The notes below the pieces were generated by a model. The model ran no database searches, had not been told where the DNA came from, and saw only the letters and a program-made list of their open reading frames with translations. A program made the position numbers and the translations under genes. Positions 16,388 to 24,531 of a stretch of DNA of 64,000 bases are shown here, one piece after another. The first letter of the stretch is position 1; every line of letters begins with the position of its first letter. The stretch comes from Nocardia carnea. GTDB taxonomy: Bacteria > Actinomycetota > Actinomycetes > Mycobacteriales > Mycobacteriaceae. Location: assembly GCF_029868325.1 (NCBI RefSeq), contig NZ_JARWNW010000290.1, forward strand, positions 1-64,000, in the 5' to 3' direction.

Positions 16388-17869
16388 TTACTTGCCGGCT
16401 TGGCTGTAGTACTCCTTTTCGATGCTCTCCCCGACCTCCTGGTCGATGTTCTTCCAGTACTGGAAGGCACGTGAGAGAACCGGTTCCACGACCCCGCCGA
16501 GAAGTGCTCCTGTCACGGTCTGGACGAGACGTTGCCGTTCCTCTTCGGAGAACACGTCGCGCACGAGCGTGTGGGCCTGGCCGAAGTCGTCGTCCTGCGC
16601 GTGCAGCGAGTAGGCCGACCGGACCAGTTCGCCGTCGGACTCCCAGCCGTTGTCCACCGGCCCCTGCTCGTCCTGGTAGGCGCGGCCGTAGGAGTTCGGC
16701 GCGTATACCGGTGCGTCACCGGAGTGGAAGAACTGCATCGCGCCCTCCTTGTCGTAGGAGTTGGTGGGCGTGACCGGGCGGTTCACCGGGAGCTGGTTGT
16801 AGTTGGTGCCCAGCCGGTGCCGCTGCGCGTCGGGGTAGGAGAAGATGCGGCCCAGCAGCATCTTGTCCGGGGAGACGCCGGTGCCCGGAACCGTGTTGGC
16901 GGGGCTGAACGCCGCCTGCTCGATCTGCGCGAAGTGGTTGACCGCGTTCTGGTTCAGGGTGAAGCGGCCGACCGGGATACGCGGGTAGTCCTTCTTCGAC
17001 CAGGTTTTGGTGAGATCGAAAGGGTTGAAGCGGTAGGTTTTCGCGTCCTCGTAGGGCATGATCTGCACCTCGACCCGCCATGAAGGGTAGTCGCCGTTCT
17101 TGATCGACTCGAACAGATCACGCCGATGGAAATCCCCGTCCTTGCCGGCCAGTTCATCGGCTTCGTCGTTGGTGAGGAACTCCAGGCCCTGATCGGTCAG
17201 GAAGTGGTATTTGACCCAGAACTTCTCTCCGGCCTCATTGACCCACATATAGGTGTGCGAGGAGTAGCCGTTCATATGGCGCCATGTGCGCGGGAGGCCG
17301 CGGTCGCCCATGAGGTAGGCGACCTGGTGGGCGCTCTCCGGGGAGAGGGTCCAGAAGTCCCATTGCATATTGTTGTCGCGCAGACCCGAATCGGGGGTGC
17401 GCTTCTGCGAGTGGATGAAATCCGGGAACTTCATCGGGTCGCGGACGAAGAAGGTCGGGGTGTTGTTGCCGACGATGTCGAAGTTGCCGTCCTGGGTGTA
17501 GAACTTGAGCGCGAAACCGCGGACATCGCGCCAGGTATCGGGGGAACCCAGCTCGCCGGCCACGGTGGAGAAGCGGGCCAGCATAGGTGTCTTGGTGCCC
17601 GGCTGGAACAGCTTCGCCTTGGTGTAGCGCGAAACGTCCTCGGTGATCTCGAGCTCGCCGAACGCGCCGGAACCCTTCGCGTGCGGGCTCCGCTCCGGGA
17701 TCCGCTCACGGTCGAACCGGGCGAGCTTCTCGACGAGCGCGACATCGTGCAGCAGCAGCGGACCGTTCGCTCCCACGCTGAGCGAATGGGCGTCGCTTTC
17801 CCGCGGTGCGCCGGATTCGGTGGTCGACGGTTTCGAGGAGGTGTGGCCTGCGGTGGGGTCGGTGGTCAT
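16388..17869 (-). CDS. katA: Monofunctional heme catalase (small-subunit clade)
   Basis: A 493-residue catalase decomposing hydrogen peroxide in the cytosol. The catalytic histidine is H63 in RSPHAKGSGAFG, the partner asparagine is in FDIVGNNTPTFF and the heme-ligand tyrosine is in RIFSYPDAQRHRLG. The length matches small-subunit (clade 3) enzymes. The ATG at 17869 follows AGGAGG by seven bases, so the longer frame is not used. The gene is monocistronic, with a strong terminator after it, and a TTCAA/TTGAA palindrome upstream may bind a Fur-family peroxide sensor. Confidence 0.95.
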   Translation of the reverse strand: MTTDPTAGHTSSKPSTTESGAPRESDAHSLSVGANGPLLLHDVALVEKLARFDRERIPERSPHAKGSGAFGELEITEDVSRYTKAKLFQPGTKTPMLARFSTVAGELGSPDTWRDVRGFALKFYTQDGNFDIVGNNTPTFFVRDPMKFPDFIHSQKRTPDSGLRDNNMQWDFWTLSPESAHQVAYLMGDRGLPRTWRHMNGYSSHTYMWVNEAGEKFWVKYHFLTDQGLEFLTNDEADELAGKDGDFHRRDLFESIKNGDYPSWRVEVQIMPYEDAKTYRFNPFDLTKTWSKKDYPRIPVGRFTLNQNAVNHFAQIEQAAFSPANTVPGTGVSPDKMLLGRIFSYPDAQRHRLGTNYNQLPVNRPVTPTNSYDKEGAMQFFHSGDAPVYAPNSYGRAYQDEQGPVDNGWESDGELVRSAYSLHAQDDDFGQAHTLVRDVFSEEERQRLVQTVTGALLGGVVEPVLSRAFQYWKNIDQEVGESIEKEYYSQAGK

Positions 17870-17981
17870 GTAATGCCCTCCTGGGTGAACTGCTCGATGG
17901 TGTCCATGAAACGGCCGCTCCGGGCCGAGCCACGACATCGCGTCGGTGGCACGCCTCCACGGTACCCATAATCTGGAATGA

Positions 17982-17995
17982 TTCAAGTTATTGAA
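17982..17995. promoter_or_regulatory. Fur/CatR-like palindrome upstream of catalase
   Basis: TTCAAGTTATTGAA consists of TTCAA and TTGAA arms around GTTA. It lies 113 bp upstream of the catalase start in an AT-rich patch. Fur-family peroxide regulators bind sites of similar character before catalase genes in actinomycetes. No regulator gene is adjacent. Confidence 0.35.
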
Positions 17996-18131
17996 CCAGC
18001 ACAGAGAGCTGCGCTACATAATCGAGGGAATCCGCAGCTCCCAGACGACATAGTCGCGGGTGACACAACGCGGCGTGAAGGACCGGGCGTGGAGAGGAGT
18101 CGACGGAACGGTCACCGGATCGAGGCCGGAA

Positions 18132-18866
18132 CTACGCGGTATCTCCCGCGGCGAGCCCGATCCCGGCGGCGAGGTCGGTGAGTACCGCGTCGAACAGCAC
18201 GTCCGGGTCACTCACCGGCATCGGGTAATTTCCGAACACCTCGAGCGTCACGTGACCGTACAGGCGGACCCAGACGATCATCATCAGGTACGCGACCCCG
18301 AGGTCGAATTTTTCGGCGGGGAACTTCTGTTCCGACCCCGCCAGCAGCGCGAAGAGTTCGGTCTGGAACGCGATGAGATCGGTCCGCAGCGCTTCCGGAA
18401 TCGATTCGACCGGTGGCGGCGCCAGATCGTAGGCCCCCAGAACCTTGCCGGCGGCTTCCAGGAAGACCAGGCCGAACGATTCGTCGAATCGGCGTACCGT
18501 GCCCGGGTTGCCGTCGGACGGCGAGGCGAATACCAGCGTGAACTCGTTGCGGTGGGCCAGGGCCCAGCGCCGGAACGCGCGGCAGATGGCGAACAGCCGG
18601 ACCACTCCGTCGTCGGGCAGTTCGGCTACCTGCGCGGCCAGATCGTCGGCCAGGCGTTTGCAGATATCGCGGCGCAGGGCAGCGAGGAGCTCTTCGCGAG
18701 ACGGGTAGTAGCGGTAGAGGGCGGGGGCGGTGATGCCGAGTTCACGCGCAATGGCGCGGAGGGTCAATGCCTCCGCGCCATGCGAAACCAGCAACTCCGC
18801 GGCCACGCGCCGGATGTCCGCGTCACTGACCGCGGGCATCCGGCCCCGCCGCGCGGGTGGTGTCAT
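18132..18866 (-). CDS. TetR-family regulator coupled to the CYP125-like gene
   Basis: A 244-residue TetR protein. The helix-turn-helix spans about residues 14-58 (LTLRAIARELGITAPALYRYYPSREELLAAL); the C-terminal half has the tryptophan/histidine-rich segment typical of TetR_C_33 (WHG) proteins. Its ATG overlaps the P450 stop (ATGA), so both are translated from one message. It probably autoregulates the operon through the palindrome at 20145-20173. The ligand could be a steroid or its CoA ester, by association; this is inference. Confidence 0.88.
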   Translation of the reverse strand: MTPPARRGRMPAVSDADIRRVAAELLVSHGAEALTLRAIARELGITAPALYRYYPSREELLAALRRDICKRLADDLAAQVAELPDDGVVRLFAICRAFRRWALAHRNEFTLVFASPSDGNPGTVRRFDESFGLVFLEAAGKVLGAYDLAPPPVESIPEALRTDLIAFQTELFALLAGSEQKFPAEKFDLGVAYLMMIVWVRLYGHVTLEVFGNYPMPVSDPDVLFDAVLTDLAAGIGLAAGDTA

Positions 18867-20089
18867 TCGTAGGCGACCTGCCAATTCTTGATGCCGTTCA
18901 ACCAACCCGACCGTAGCCGAACGGGTTCGGAGACCTGACGCAGGTTCGGCATCACATCGGCGATCGCGTTGAAGATGAGGTCGAGCTGCAGGCGGGCGAG
19001 GTTCGCGCCGACGCAGTAGTGGGTGCCCGTACCGCCGAAGCCGACGTGCGGATTCGGGTTACGGGTGACGTCGAATTCGAACGGCTTCTCGAAGTGGTCT
19101 TCGTCGAAGTTGGCCGAGGAATAGAACAGACCCACGCGCTGGCCCTTGGCGATGGCCTGGCCGCCGATTTCGGTGTCCTGCAGGGCGGTCCGCTGGAAGG
19201 CGATGACCGGGGTGGCCCAGCGGACGATCTCGTCGGGGGCGGTGCGCGGACGCTCGGCGCGGTACAGCTCCCACTGGTCCGGGTTGTCGACGAAGGCCTT
19301 CATACCGTGGGTGGTGGCATTGCGGGTTGTCTCGTTACCGGCGACGGCCAGCAGGATGACGAACCAGGCGAACTCTTCCGAGCTCAGTGCCTCGCCGTCG
19401 ATATCGGCGCTGAGCAGCTGGGTGATGATGTCGTCGGCGGGGCAGCCGCGACGCTCCTCGGCGAGGTTCCAGGCGTAACCCATGACCTGCGCGTTGGCCA
19501 TCTTGTAGCTGTCGGCGTACTGGGGATCGTCGTAGCCCATCATCTGGTTGGACCACTCGAACAGTTTGCCGCGATCGTCCTGCGGCACACCGAGGAGTTC
19601 GGCGATGGCCTGCAGCGGCAGTTCGCACGCGACCTGCTCGACGAAATCGCCGCCGCCGGTTTTCTTGGCCTCGTGCACGATGCGCTCGGCGCGCTCGGTG
19701 AGCGCGTCACGCAGGCTCTGCACGGCGCGCGGGGTGAAACCGCGGGCGATGATGCGGCGCAGTTTGTCGTGTTCCGGCGGATCGGTGTTGACCAGCATGG
19801 CGCGCTGGATATCGATCTCGTCGCGGGTGATCTCGCCGTTGAAGCGGATCACCGCGGTATTGGCGTTGGTGGAGTAGACCTCGGAGTTCTTGGAGATCTC
19901 CTTGATGTGGTCGAGCTTGCTGACCACCCAGTACCCGCCGTCGTCGAAACCGCTGACGCCGTTGGGCTGGTCGACCCACCAGACGGGCGCGGCGCGGCGC
20001 AGTTCGGCCCATTCCTCGATCGGCAGCCGAGCGGCGAGCAGGTCGGGATCGGTGAAATCGAAGTCGTGGGACAGGGACGGTGCGGTCAC
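18863..20089 (-). CDS. Cytochrome P450, CYP125-like
   Basis: A 408-residue P450 that strongly resembles CYP125 (cholesterol/cholest-4-en-3-one 26-hydroxylase) of mycobacteria and rhodococci: FDFTDPDLLAARLPIEE, FVEQVACELPLQAIAELLGVPQDDRGKLF, AVAGNETTRN (about 249-257), EIVRWATPVIAFQRTAL, the heme loop FGGTGTHYCVGANLAR (cysteine about 359) and RLRSGWLNGIKNWQV. The GTG at 20089 has AGGAGG close upstream. True CYP125 genes sit in the KstR-controlled cholesterol cluster; here it pairs with a TetR gene instead, so it may be a paralogue with another sterol or terpenoid substrate. Confidence 0.85.
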   Translation of the reverse strand: MTAPSLSHDFDFTDPDLLAARLPIEEWAELRRAAPVWWVDQPNGVSGFDDGGYWVVSKLDHIKEISKNSEVYSTNANTAVIRFNGEITRDEIDIQRAMLVNTDPPEHDKLRRIIARGFTPRAVQSLRDALTERAERIVHEAKKTGGGDFVEQVACELPLQAIAELLGVPQDDRGKLFEWSNQMMGYDDPQYADSYKMANAQVMGYAWNLAEERRGCPADDIITQLLSADIDGEALSSEEFAWFVILLAVAGNETTRNATTHGMKAFVDNPDQWELYRAERPRTAPDEIVRWATPVIAFQRTALQDTEIGGQAIAKGQRVGLFYSSANFDEDHFEKPFEFDVTRNPNPHVGFGGTGTHYCVGANLARLQLDLIFNAIADVMPNLRQVSEPVRLRSGWLNGIKNWQVAYE

Positions 20090-20144
20090 TATGCCTCCTT
20101 GCAGAACACTGTCCCCTGAAGTGAACCACACCACACCCCCATTT

Positions 20145-20173
20145 GTGAACACCCTTTAGTAAATAGCGTTCAC
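20145..20173. promoter_or_regulatory. 29-bp interrupted palindrome, operator of the P450-tetR operon
   Basis: The site is centred on 20159. Outer arms GTGAAC (20145-20150) and GTTCAC (20168-20173) flank an inner TTTA-G-TAAA (20155-20163), and one further C/G pair also matches. It lies about 55 bp upstream of the GTG start at 20089. The length and symmetry suit a TetR dimer or pair of dimers. Confidence 0.6.
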
Positions 20174-20295
20174 GTGATTTTGCCACCACGCGACCACGGC
20201 TCGACGGAGGGCGGTCGAGCGCAACCTGCCCACCCCGGCGGGCCTGAACGACAGGGTCGCCGGTCGACGACGGCCGTGCCCGGAACTCCGGCCGC

Positions 20296-21429
20296 TCATT
20301 GTTGCGGTGCGGCACCGAACCGCACGACCACCGCCGAACCGTTCGGCCCATCAGGGCGCTCGACCAGCTGCTGAGAACGATCTACAGCCCAGGCGTACCG
20401 GGGATCCGGACTCAGGGCGTTCTCGCGCAGGCAGGCCTCGGTGAACTTGATGACGTGCTCGTCCCCGTGGTCGACCGCGCGGGCGATCAGCTCGTCCCAC
20501 GGCGGGGTATCGGCCTGCTGCGCGTGTACCGGCGCCTCGGCCTCACCGGACCGGTCGGTGGTCGCCGCCATCAGCAACGTCACCTGCGCCTGCCACACGG
20601 CGGCGAGTGTGGGTTCGTACAGTTCTTCAGGCAGATTCGGCAACACCAGCCGGGCCGCAGCGGGGGCGGTGACGCCGTGGACGAGCGGAACCGGGAACTG
20701 CGCCACCGCATGTGCGCCACAGACGCCGGCGAAATGAGCGGTCATCCGGGACAGCAGCCGGTCGGCGCGCTCGGGAGCCAGCGCGGACAGTGATTCCTCG
20801 TAACCCGGCATGGTGCGCGGTGTGCGCAGGCGCGCCATCGCCTGCTGCGGAGTCTCCGGCTCCGGCAGCCTGGGTACCGCGGCGATCGAGGCGGCGAGGC
20901 CGAATTCTCCCCGGAGACGACCCGGTCCGGGCGCATCGATGAACCGGGCGGCCCAGTAGCCGAGCGCTCGGGCGAGTTCGTTCGACTGCAGCCGAGTCGG
21001 TTGATCGGTGGACGACAGCCCGCGCACGGCATGCGCCGTCCGGATCAGGCCGTGCGTGAGGCCGGTCATCGGACCGGGCAGCAAACGCGGCCACCAGCGC
21101 ACCAGCACCGCACGCCAGCCCTCATCCGATATCTGTCGCAGGAACAGTTCCTCGAAATCACCGGCCCGGCCGATATCGCCGAGCGCGGCGCGCCAATCGG
21201 ATTCCTCGTCAGTGAGCCGCTGGTAAGGCACGGGCGGATCGTGATGCGGCGCGGCGGCCCGATAGATCGCGACCCAGTCCGGGATCGCGGCGGTGTGGCC
21301 GAGTACCGCGAGCGCTTCGGCAGCCATCGGGCCGTGATTGGCCAGATCGCCGCCGCCCAGGTTGCGCTCGTACCCGAGATCGTCGAGCCGTTCGAGCGCA
21401 TCGTTGACCGCATCGCTGTACGCCGACAT
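20296..21429 (-). CDS. Questin-oxidase-like protein (DUF4243)
   Basis: A 377-residue protein of the questin oxidase-like family, named for the fungal Baeyer-Villiger-type enzyme acting on the anthraquinone questin. Recognisable parts are NHGPMAAEAL near the N-terminus, a central LTHGLIRTAHAVR and VHGVTAPAAARLVLP, and C-terminal HVIKFTEACLRENAL. No flavin or heme motif is obvious, as usual for the family. The ATG at 21429 is chosen because the similarity begins there. It is divergent from a MarR gene with a clear palindrome between them, so it is probably derepressed by an aromatic or quinone-like effector. Confidence 0.75.
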   Translation of the reverse strand: MSAYSDAVNDALERLDDLGYERNLGGGDLANHGPMAAEALAVLGHTAAIPDWVAIYRAAAPHHDPPVPYQRLTDEESDWRAALGDIGRAGDFEELFLRQISDEGWRAVLVRWWPRLLPGPMTGLTHGLIRTAHAVRGLSSTDQPTRLQSNELARALGYWAARFIDAPGPGRLRGEFGLAASIAAVPRLPEPETPQQAMARLRTPRTMPGYEESLSALAPERADRLLSRMTAHFAGVCGAHAVAQFPVPLVHGVTAPAAARLVLPNLPEELYEPTLAAVWQAQVTLLMAATTDRSGEAEAPVHAQQADTPPWDELIARAVDHGDEHVIKFTEACLRENALSPDPRYAWAVDRSQQLVERPDGPNGSAVVVRFGAAPQQ

Positions 21430-21459
21430 GGCAGCCTCGCTTACTTCGCATATCCGAAC

Positions 21460-21477
21460 TGTTTGTGAATACAAACA
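21460..21477. promoter_or_regulatory. MarR operator in the questin-oxidase/MarR divergent promoter
   Basis: TGTTTGTGAATACAAACA is a perfect palindrome with 7-bp arms and a 4-nt centre. It lies 14 bp before the MarR start and 30 bp before the oxidase-like start, covering the likely promoter of both. Confidence 0.65.
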
Positions 21478-21491
21478 TATAAGATGGCTCC

Positions 21492-22001
21492 ATGCCGGAC
21501 AAGAGCCACACTCCGAGGCAGCCGACCGCACAGGAGATCACCGAGCTGATCGGATTCCTGCCGCTGGTCGCGAACTTCTTCGACAAGGCGCGCACGGATA
21601 TGCCGGCCGAATACCTCGAATCCTTCACCGCACACCGGCTCACCCCCCGCCACGGCGCGGTATGCGTCCAGCTGGTGGCCGAGGAAGCGATCAGCGTCGG
21701 CGAATTGGCCGGGCGGATGGGGCTGGCACTGTCCACGGTCAGCGAATTGGTGGGCGATCTCGACCGCGCCGAATGGGTACAACGCCGACCGGACCCGGCA
21801 AACCGGCGGCGCACGCTGGTATCCCTGCTGCCGCCCCGCCGCGCGCATGTCGAAGATTTCGTCGCCCGGCGCGCGGAGCCGCTGCTGGCGGCCATGTCCA
21901 CCCTCACCGCCGAACAGCGGTCGGGGTTCCAGGCGGGGCTGCAGGCCTGGGCGCACGAGATCCGGAACTGGCGCACCGATCCCACACCCACGTCGCGCTA
22001 G
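21492..22001 (+). CDS. MarR-family regulator
   Basis: A 169-residue protein with the MarR winged helix-turn-helix core (ISVGELAGRMGLALSTVSELVGDLDRAEWVQRRPDPANRRRTLVSLLP), including the wing DPANRRRTL. It is divergent from the questin-oxidase-like gene; the 62-bp gap holds an 18-bp perfect palindrome that it probably binds. No downstream gene shares its operon. Confidence 0.88.
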   Translation: MPDKSHTPRQPTAQEITELIGFLPLVANFFDKARTDMPAEYLESFTAHRLTPRHGAVCVQLVAEEAISVGELAGRMGLALSTVSELVGDLDRAEWVQRRPDPANRRRTLVSLLPPRRAHVEDFVARRAEPLLAAMSTLTAEQRSGFQAGLQAWAHEIRNWRTDPTPTSR

Positions 22002-22142
22002 CTACTCGATCGCAAAATCGAAATCCCGGGCTCGGAGATCGGCGAACTCCCGGACCGATCCGACGGGTATTCAGGGCTGTGACGGCGGTCTATTCTGGTA
22101 TCCGCATGAGCATGACTCCCACAGCCCAGGAGGACGAAGCGC

Positions 22143-22445
22143 ATGACAACCATGGAAATGCCGCACGTCAGCGAATGCACAGTGAACGACTGTTCCTACA
22201 ACAATCACGACGGCTGCCACGCCTACGCCATCAATGTCTCCGGCGAGAACGGCAGCGCCGATTGCGCGACGTTCATCCCGTTGGCGGTCAAAGGTGGACT
22301 GGATACGGTCACCAGCATGGTCGGGGCCTGCCAGCGCGCGGACTGCGCGCACAACACCGACCTGGAATGCACCGCCGGTGAGATCAGGGTCGGCCCGGGC
22401 CGCGGAGATCACGCGGCGCGCTGCATGACCTACAGCCCCAGCTGA
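22143..22445 (+). CDS. Tandem DUF1540 cysteine-rich protein
   Basis: A 100-residue protein with eight cysteines in two repeats. The first is C12, C17, C25 and C41; the second is C63, C68, C76 and C94. Both have C-x4-C-x7-C spacing before the last cysteine, which fits two DUF1540 zinc-binding modules. AGGAGG precedes the ATG. A strong hairpin follows at 22454. The function of DUF1540 proteins is not established; metal binding is inferred. Confidence 0.8.
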   Translation: MTTMEMPHVSECTVNDCSYNNHDGCHAYAINVSGENGSADCATFIPLAVKGGLDTVTSMVGACQRADCAHNTDLECTAGEIRVGPGRGDHAARCMTYSPS

Positions 22446-22453
22446 ACTATTCG

Positions 22454-22492
22454 CAGCACGGTGCGGGAGGTCGCCTATCCCGCACCGTGCTG
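22454..22492. terminator. Strong hairpin terminator after the DUF1540 gene
   Basis: A perfect 15-bp inverted repeat (arms 22454-22468 and 22478-22492, CAGCACGGTGCGGGA type) with a 9-nt loop lies nine bases after the DUF1540 stop. The reverse-strand gene ending at 22623 could also use it. Confidence 0.75.
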
Positions 22493-22622
22493 GGCGCGGG
22501 CTGTTCCGCACCGCGACGCCTGCGGAGTCGACACATCGACGACAGCGGTTGTAGTGAAGCCGCCGGGCCATATCGGTCTCCCACGCCACCGGCCCGACCC
22601 CGCCAGACCGCAGTGCAATAGA

Positions 22623-23210
22623 TCAGAGCCCTTGCGGACCTTCCGAGCGCAGATCGTCGACCTTCCGCATCGCCGTGCGCAACTCCTCGAGCCACGGCTC
22701 GGTGTGCTCGCCCACCAGCCGCACCGCCCACGCCAAAGCGTCGGCCCTGGACCGCGCAACCCCGGCGTCGACCAGCGTGTCGAGCACTTTGCGCTCCGGT
22801 TGCCGCAGCCGGGTCATCACCGGAACCGCCAAGTGGGTGAACAGGCTTCGCTGTCCGTCGATCGATACGCCCCACGCGACACTGCGCCGATAACGCTGCT
22901 GCGCCTCGTCCGCGATCTGCATCCGCGCCGACCGGGTGGACTCGCGGAACCGGGCAACCGCACCCTCCTTGGTCGCCTCCGGAATAGGGCGGCCGGATTC
23001 CTCGCCCGCCGCCTCGTCCGGTTGTGGTAGCGGTAGTTCGCCGATCACCACGATCTCGTCGCGGTCGATCTCGATCACCGGTGGGCCGGTGAACCACTCG
23101 GCGGGCAAGCGGCCCGCGAACCAATCCGCGATATCGCCGGTTTCGGGCAGATCCGCCTGCTGCCATCCGCCCGGCCGGCCGAATCCACGCCCCCGGTGTC
23201 CGTGCCTCAT
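22623..23210 (-). CDS. Hypothetical actinobacterial protein
   Basis: A 195-residue protein of no family that I recognise. It begins with a Gly/Arg-rich stretch, has an acidic middle (VIEIDRDEIVVIGELPLPQPDE) and a helical C-terminal half (RFRESTRSARMQIADEAQQRYRRSVAWGVSI, ... RSRADALAWAVRLVGEHTEPWLEELR). No signal peptide or membrane span is visible. It stands alone. An unusual repeated GATTAC element lies directly upstream of the start, indicating specific regulation. Confidence 0.6.
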   Translation of the reverse strand: MRHGHRGRGFGRPGGWQQADLPETGDIADWFAGRLPAEWFTGPPVIEIDRDEIVVIGELPLPQPDEAAGEESGRPIPEATKEGAVARFRESTRSARMQIADEAQQRYRRSVAWGVSIDGQRSLFTHLAVPVMTRLRQPERKVLDTLVDAGVARSRADALAWAVRLVGEHTEPWLEELRTAMRKVDDLRSEGPQGL

Positions 23211-23226
23211 GGGATCACCTTCTCGC

Positions 23227-23270
23227 TTGTACGATTACTTGATTACAAGATTACGCCGTAATCGGTACAA
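23227..23270. promoter_or_regulatory. GATTAC triple repeat inside a larger inverted repeat
   Basis: GATTAC occurs at 23233, 23241 and 23249, exactly eight bases apart. An inverted GTAATC lies at 23258. The ends are also inverted: TTGTACGATTAC (23227-23238) opposes GTAATCGGTACAA (23258-23270) with one extra base. It starts 17 bp upstream of the gene at 23210 and is AT-rich in a GC-rich genome. It looks like a multi-site operator. Confidence 0.5.
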
Positions 23271-23452
23271 CCGGCTCCGCTCAGCGCGAACGTTGATCAA
23301 GGGAGGTCCGCGGGGCATCTCCGATCCACACATTGCGGATGGTTCCGCCTTCCGCGTGTCTGCTCCGGATGGTTCGGACAGCTCCGTATTCTGCGGCTGA
23401 CCAGGCAGTACCCGCCTCACGAAGCGAGGACTCATGGCATCCGGACCGGCCT

Positions 23453-24499
23453 GTGGAACCACCGGCGCGACGCATCGCAGAAGGATCGGCGCCCACCGCC
23501 GGAAAACACCGGGACACACGAGGTGAGGGGCGGATCCTGACCGGGTCGGCGGTCCCGGCACCGATGCTGGCCGTGGCGGGCCAGGCGCCGGATACCCCGG
23601 AATGGGCGGTGGAAATGAAATGGGACGGCGTGCGTGCGATCGTGATCTGCCGCGACCGGTCCTGCCGGCTCTACAGCCGCAACCGCCGCGAGATCACCGG
23701 CTCGTACCCGGAACTAACGGCCGCCCTGACTGCCGGTGCCGGCAACCGTGAGCTGGTTCTCGACGGTGAGATCATCGCGCAGACACCGGCCGGTGCACCG
23801 TCGTTCGCGCTGCTGCAACGCCGGATGCACGTCGCGCGACCGGGCGGTGCACTCGTGCGGGAAGTGCCGGTTCAGCTGTTCCTCTTCGATGTGCTCGTCG
23901 ACGACGGCGAAACCGTCACGGGAGAGCCGTATCTGCGGCGCCGCGAGCGGCTCGAACGACTCGGATTCGCCACCGCACCGGTTCTGACTCCGCCGTACTG
24001 GGTAGATGTCGACGCGGAACAGATGATGGCCGCGGCCCAGGAGAACCATCTCGAGGGCATCGTGTCCAAACGGACCGATTCCGTGTACCGGCCCGGCCGG
24101 CGCTCCCCGGATTGGATCAAGACCCCGTTCCGCCGGACCACCGAGGCCGTCGTCGCGGGCTGGACCTCGGGCAGCGGGTCGGTCTCCGGATCGTTCGGAT
24201 CGCTGATCCTCGGTGCCCACGATCCGGCGGGCAACCTGGTCCACATCGGCAACGTCGGCACCGGTTTCACCTTCGCCGACCGCCGTTCGCTGCGGGCCCG
24301 GCTGGACGAACTCGCCCGCACCGGACCCCTGTTCCCGCTGACTTCGACACGGGGCAGGCCGGGGACCCCGCACTGGGTGGAGCCGGTTCTCGTGGGCGAT
24401 GTCGAATACCGCGAATACACCGGAGAAGGGCTGCGTCACCCCAGCTGGCGTGGTCTACGTACCGATAAATCGACCGATGAGGTAGTCGTCCCGGAGTGA
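23453..24499 (+). CDS. ATP-dependent DNA ligase (LigC/LigD-ligase-domain type)
   Basis: A stand-alone ligase of about 310-350 residues. The adenylation motif EMKWDGVRAIV supplies the nucleophilic lysine; further motifs are LYSRNRREIT, LVLDGEII, LFLFDVL, EGIVSKRTDSVYRPGRRSPDWIKTPF (motifs IV-V) and the OB-fold region ending in RHPSWRGLRTDK (motif VI). Such ligases seal nicks in non-homologous end-joining or base-excision repair. The start is uncertain: the GTG at 23453 is the only in-frame GTG close to the domain, ATG codons at 23333 and 23564 are alternatives. No Ku gene is adjacent. Confidence 0.85.
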   Translation: MEPPARRIAEGSAPTAGKHRDTRGEGRILTGSAVPAPMLAVAGQAPDTPEWAVEMKWDGVRAIVICRDRSCRLYSRNRREITGSYPELTAALTAGAGNRELVLDGEIIAQTPAGAPSFALLQRRMHVARPGGALVREVPVQLFLFDVLVDDGETVTGEPYLRRRERLERLGFATAPVLTPPYWVDVDAEQMMAAAQENHLEGIVSKRTDSVYRPGRRSPDWIKTPFRRTTEAVVAGWTSGSGSVSGSFGSLILGAHDPAGNLVHIGNVGTGFTFADRRSLRARLDELARTGPLFPLTSTRGRPGTPHWVEPVLVGDVEYREYTGEGLRHPSWRGLRTDKSTDEVVVPE

Positions 24500-24531
24500 A
24501 CGAGCGGTCCCGGATAAATTATTCGCCGAAC

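Noticed and set aside
18863..20089. Assignment as the housekeeping cholesterol-cluster CYP125
   Set aside because: Flanking genes are not those of the cholesterol regulon and the promoter lacks an obvious KstR site, so only CYP125-like is claimed.
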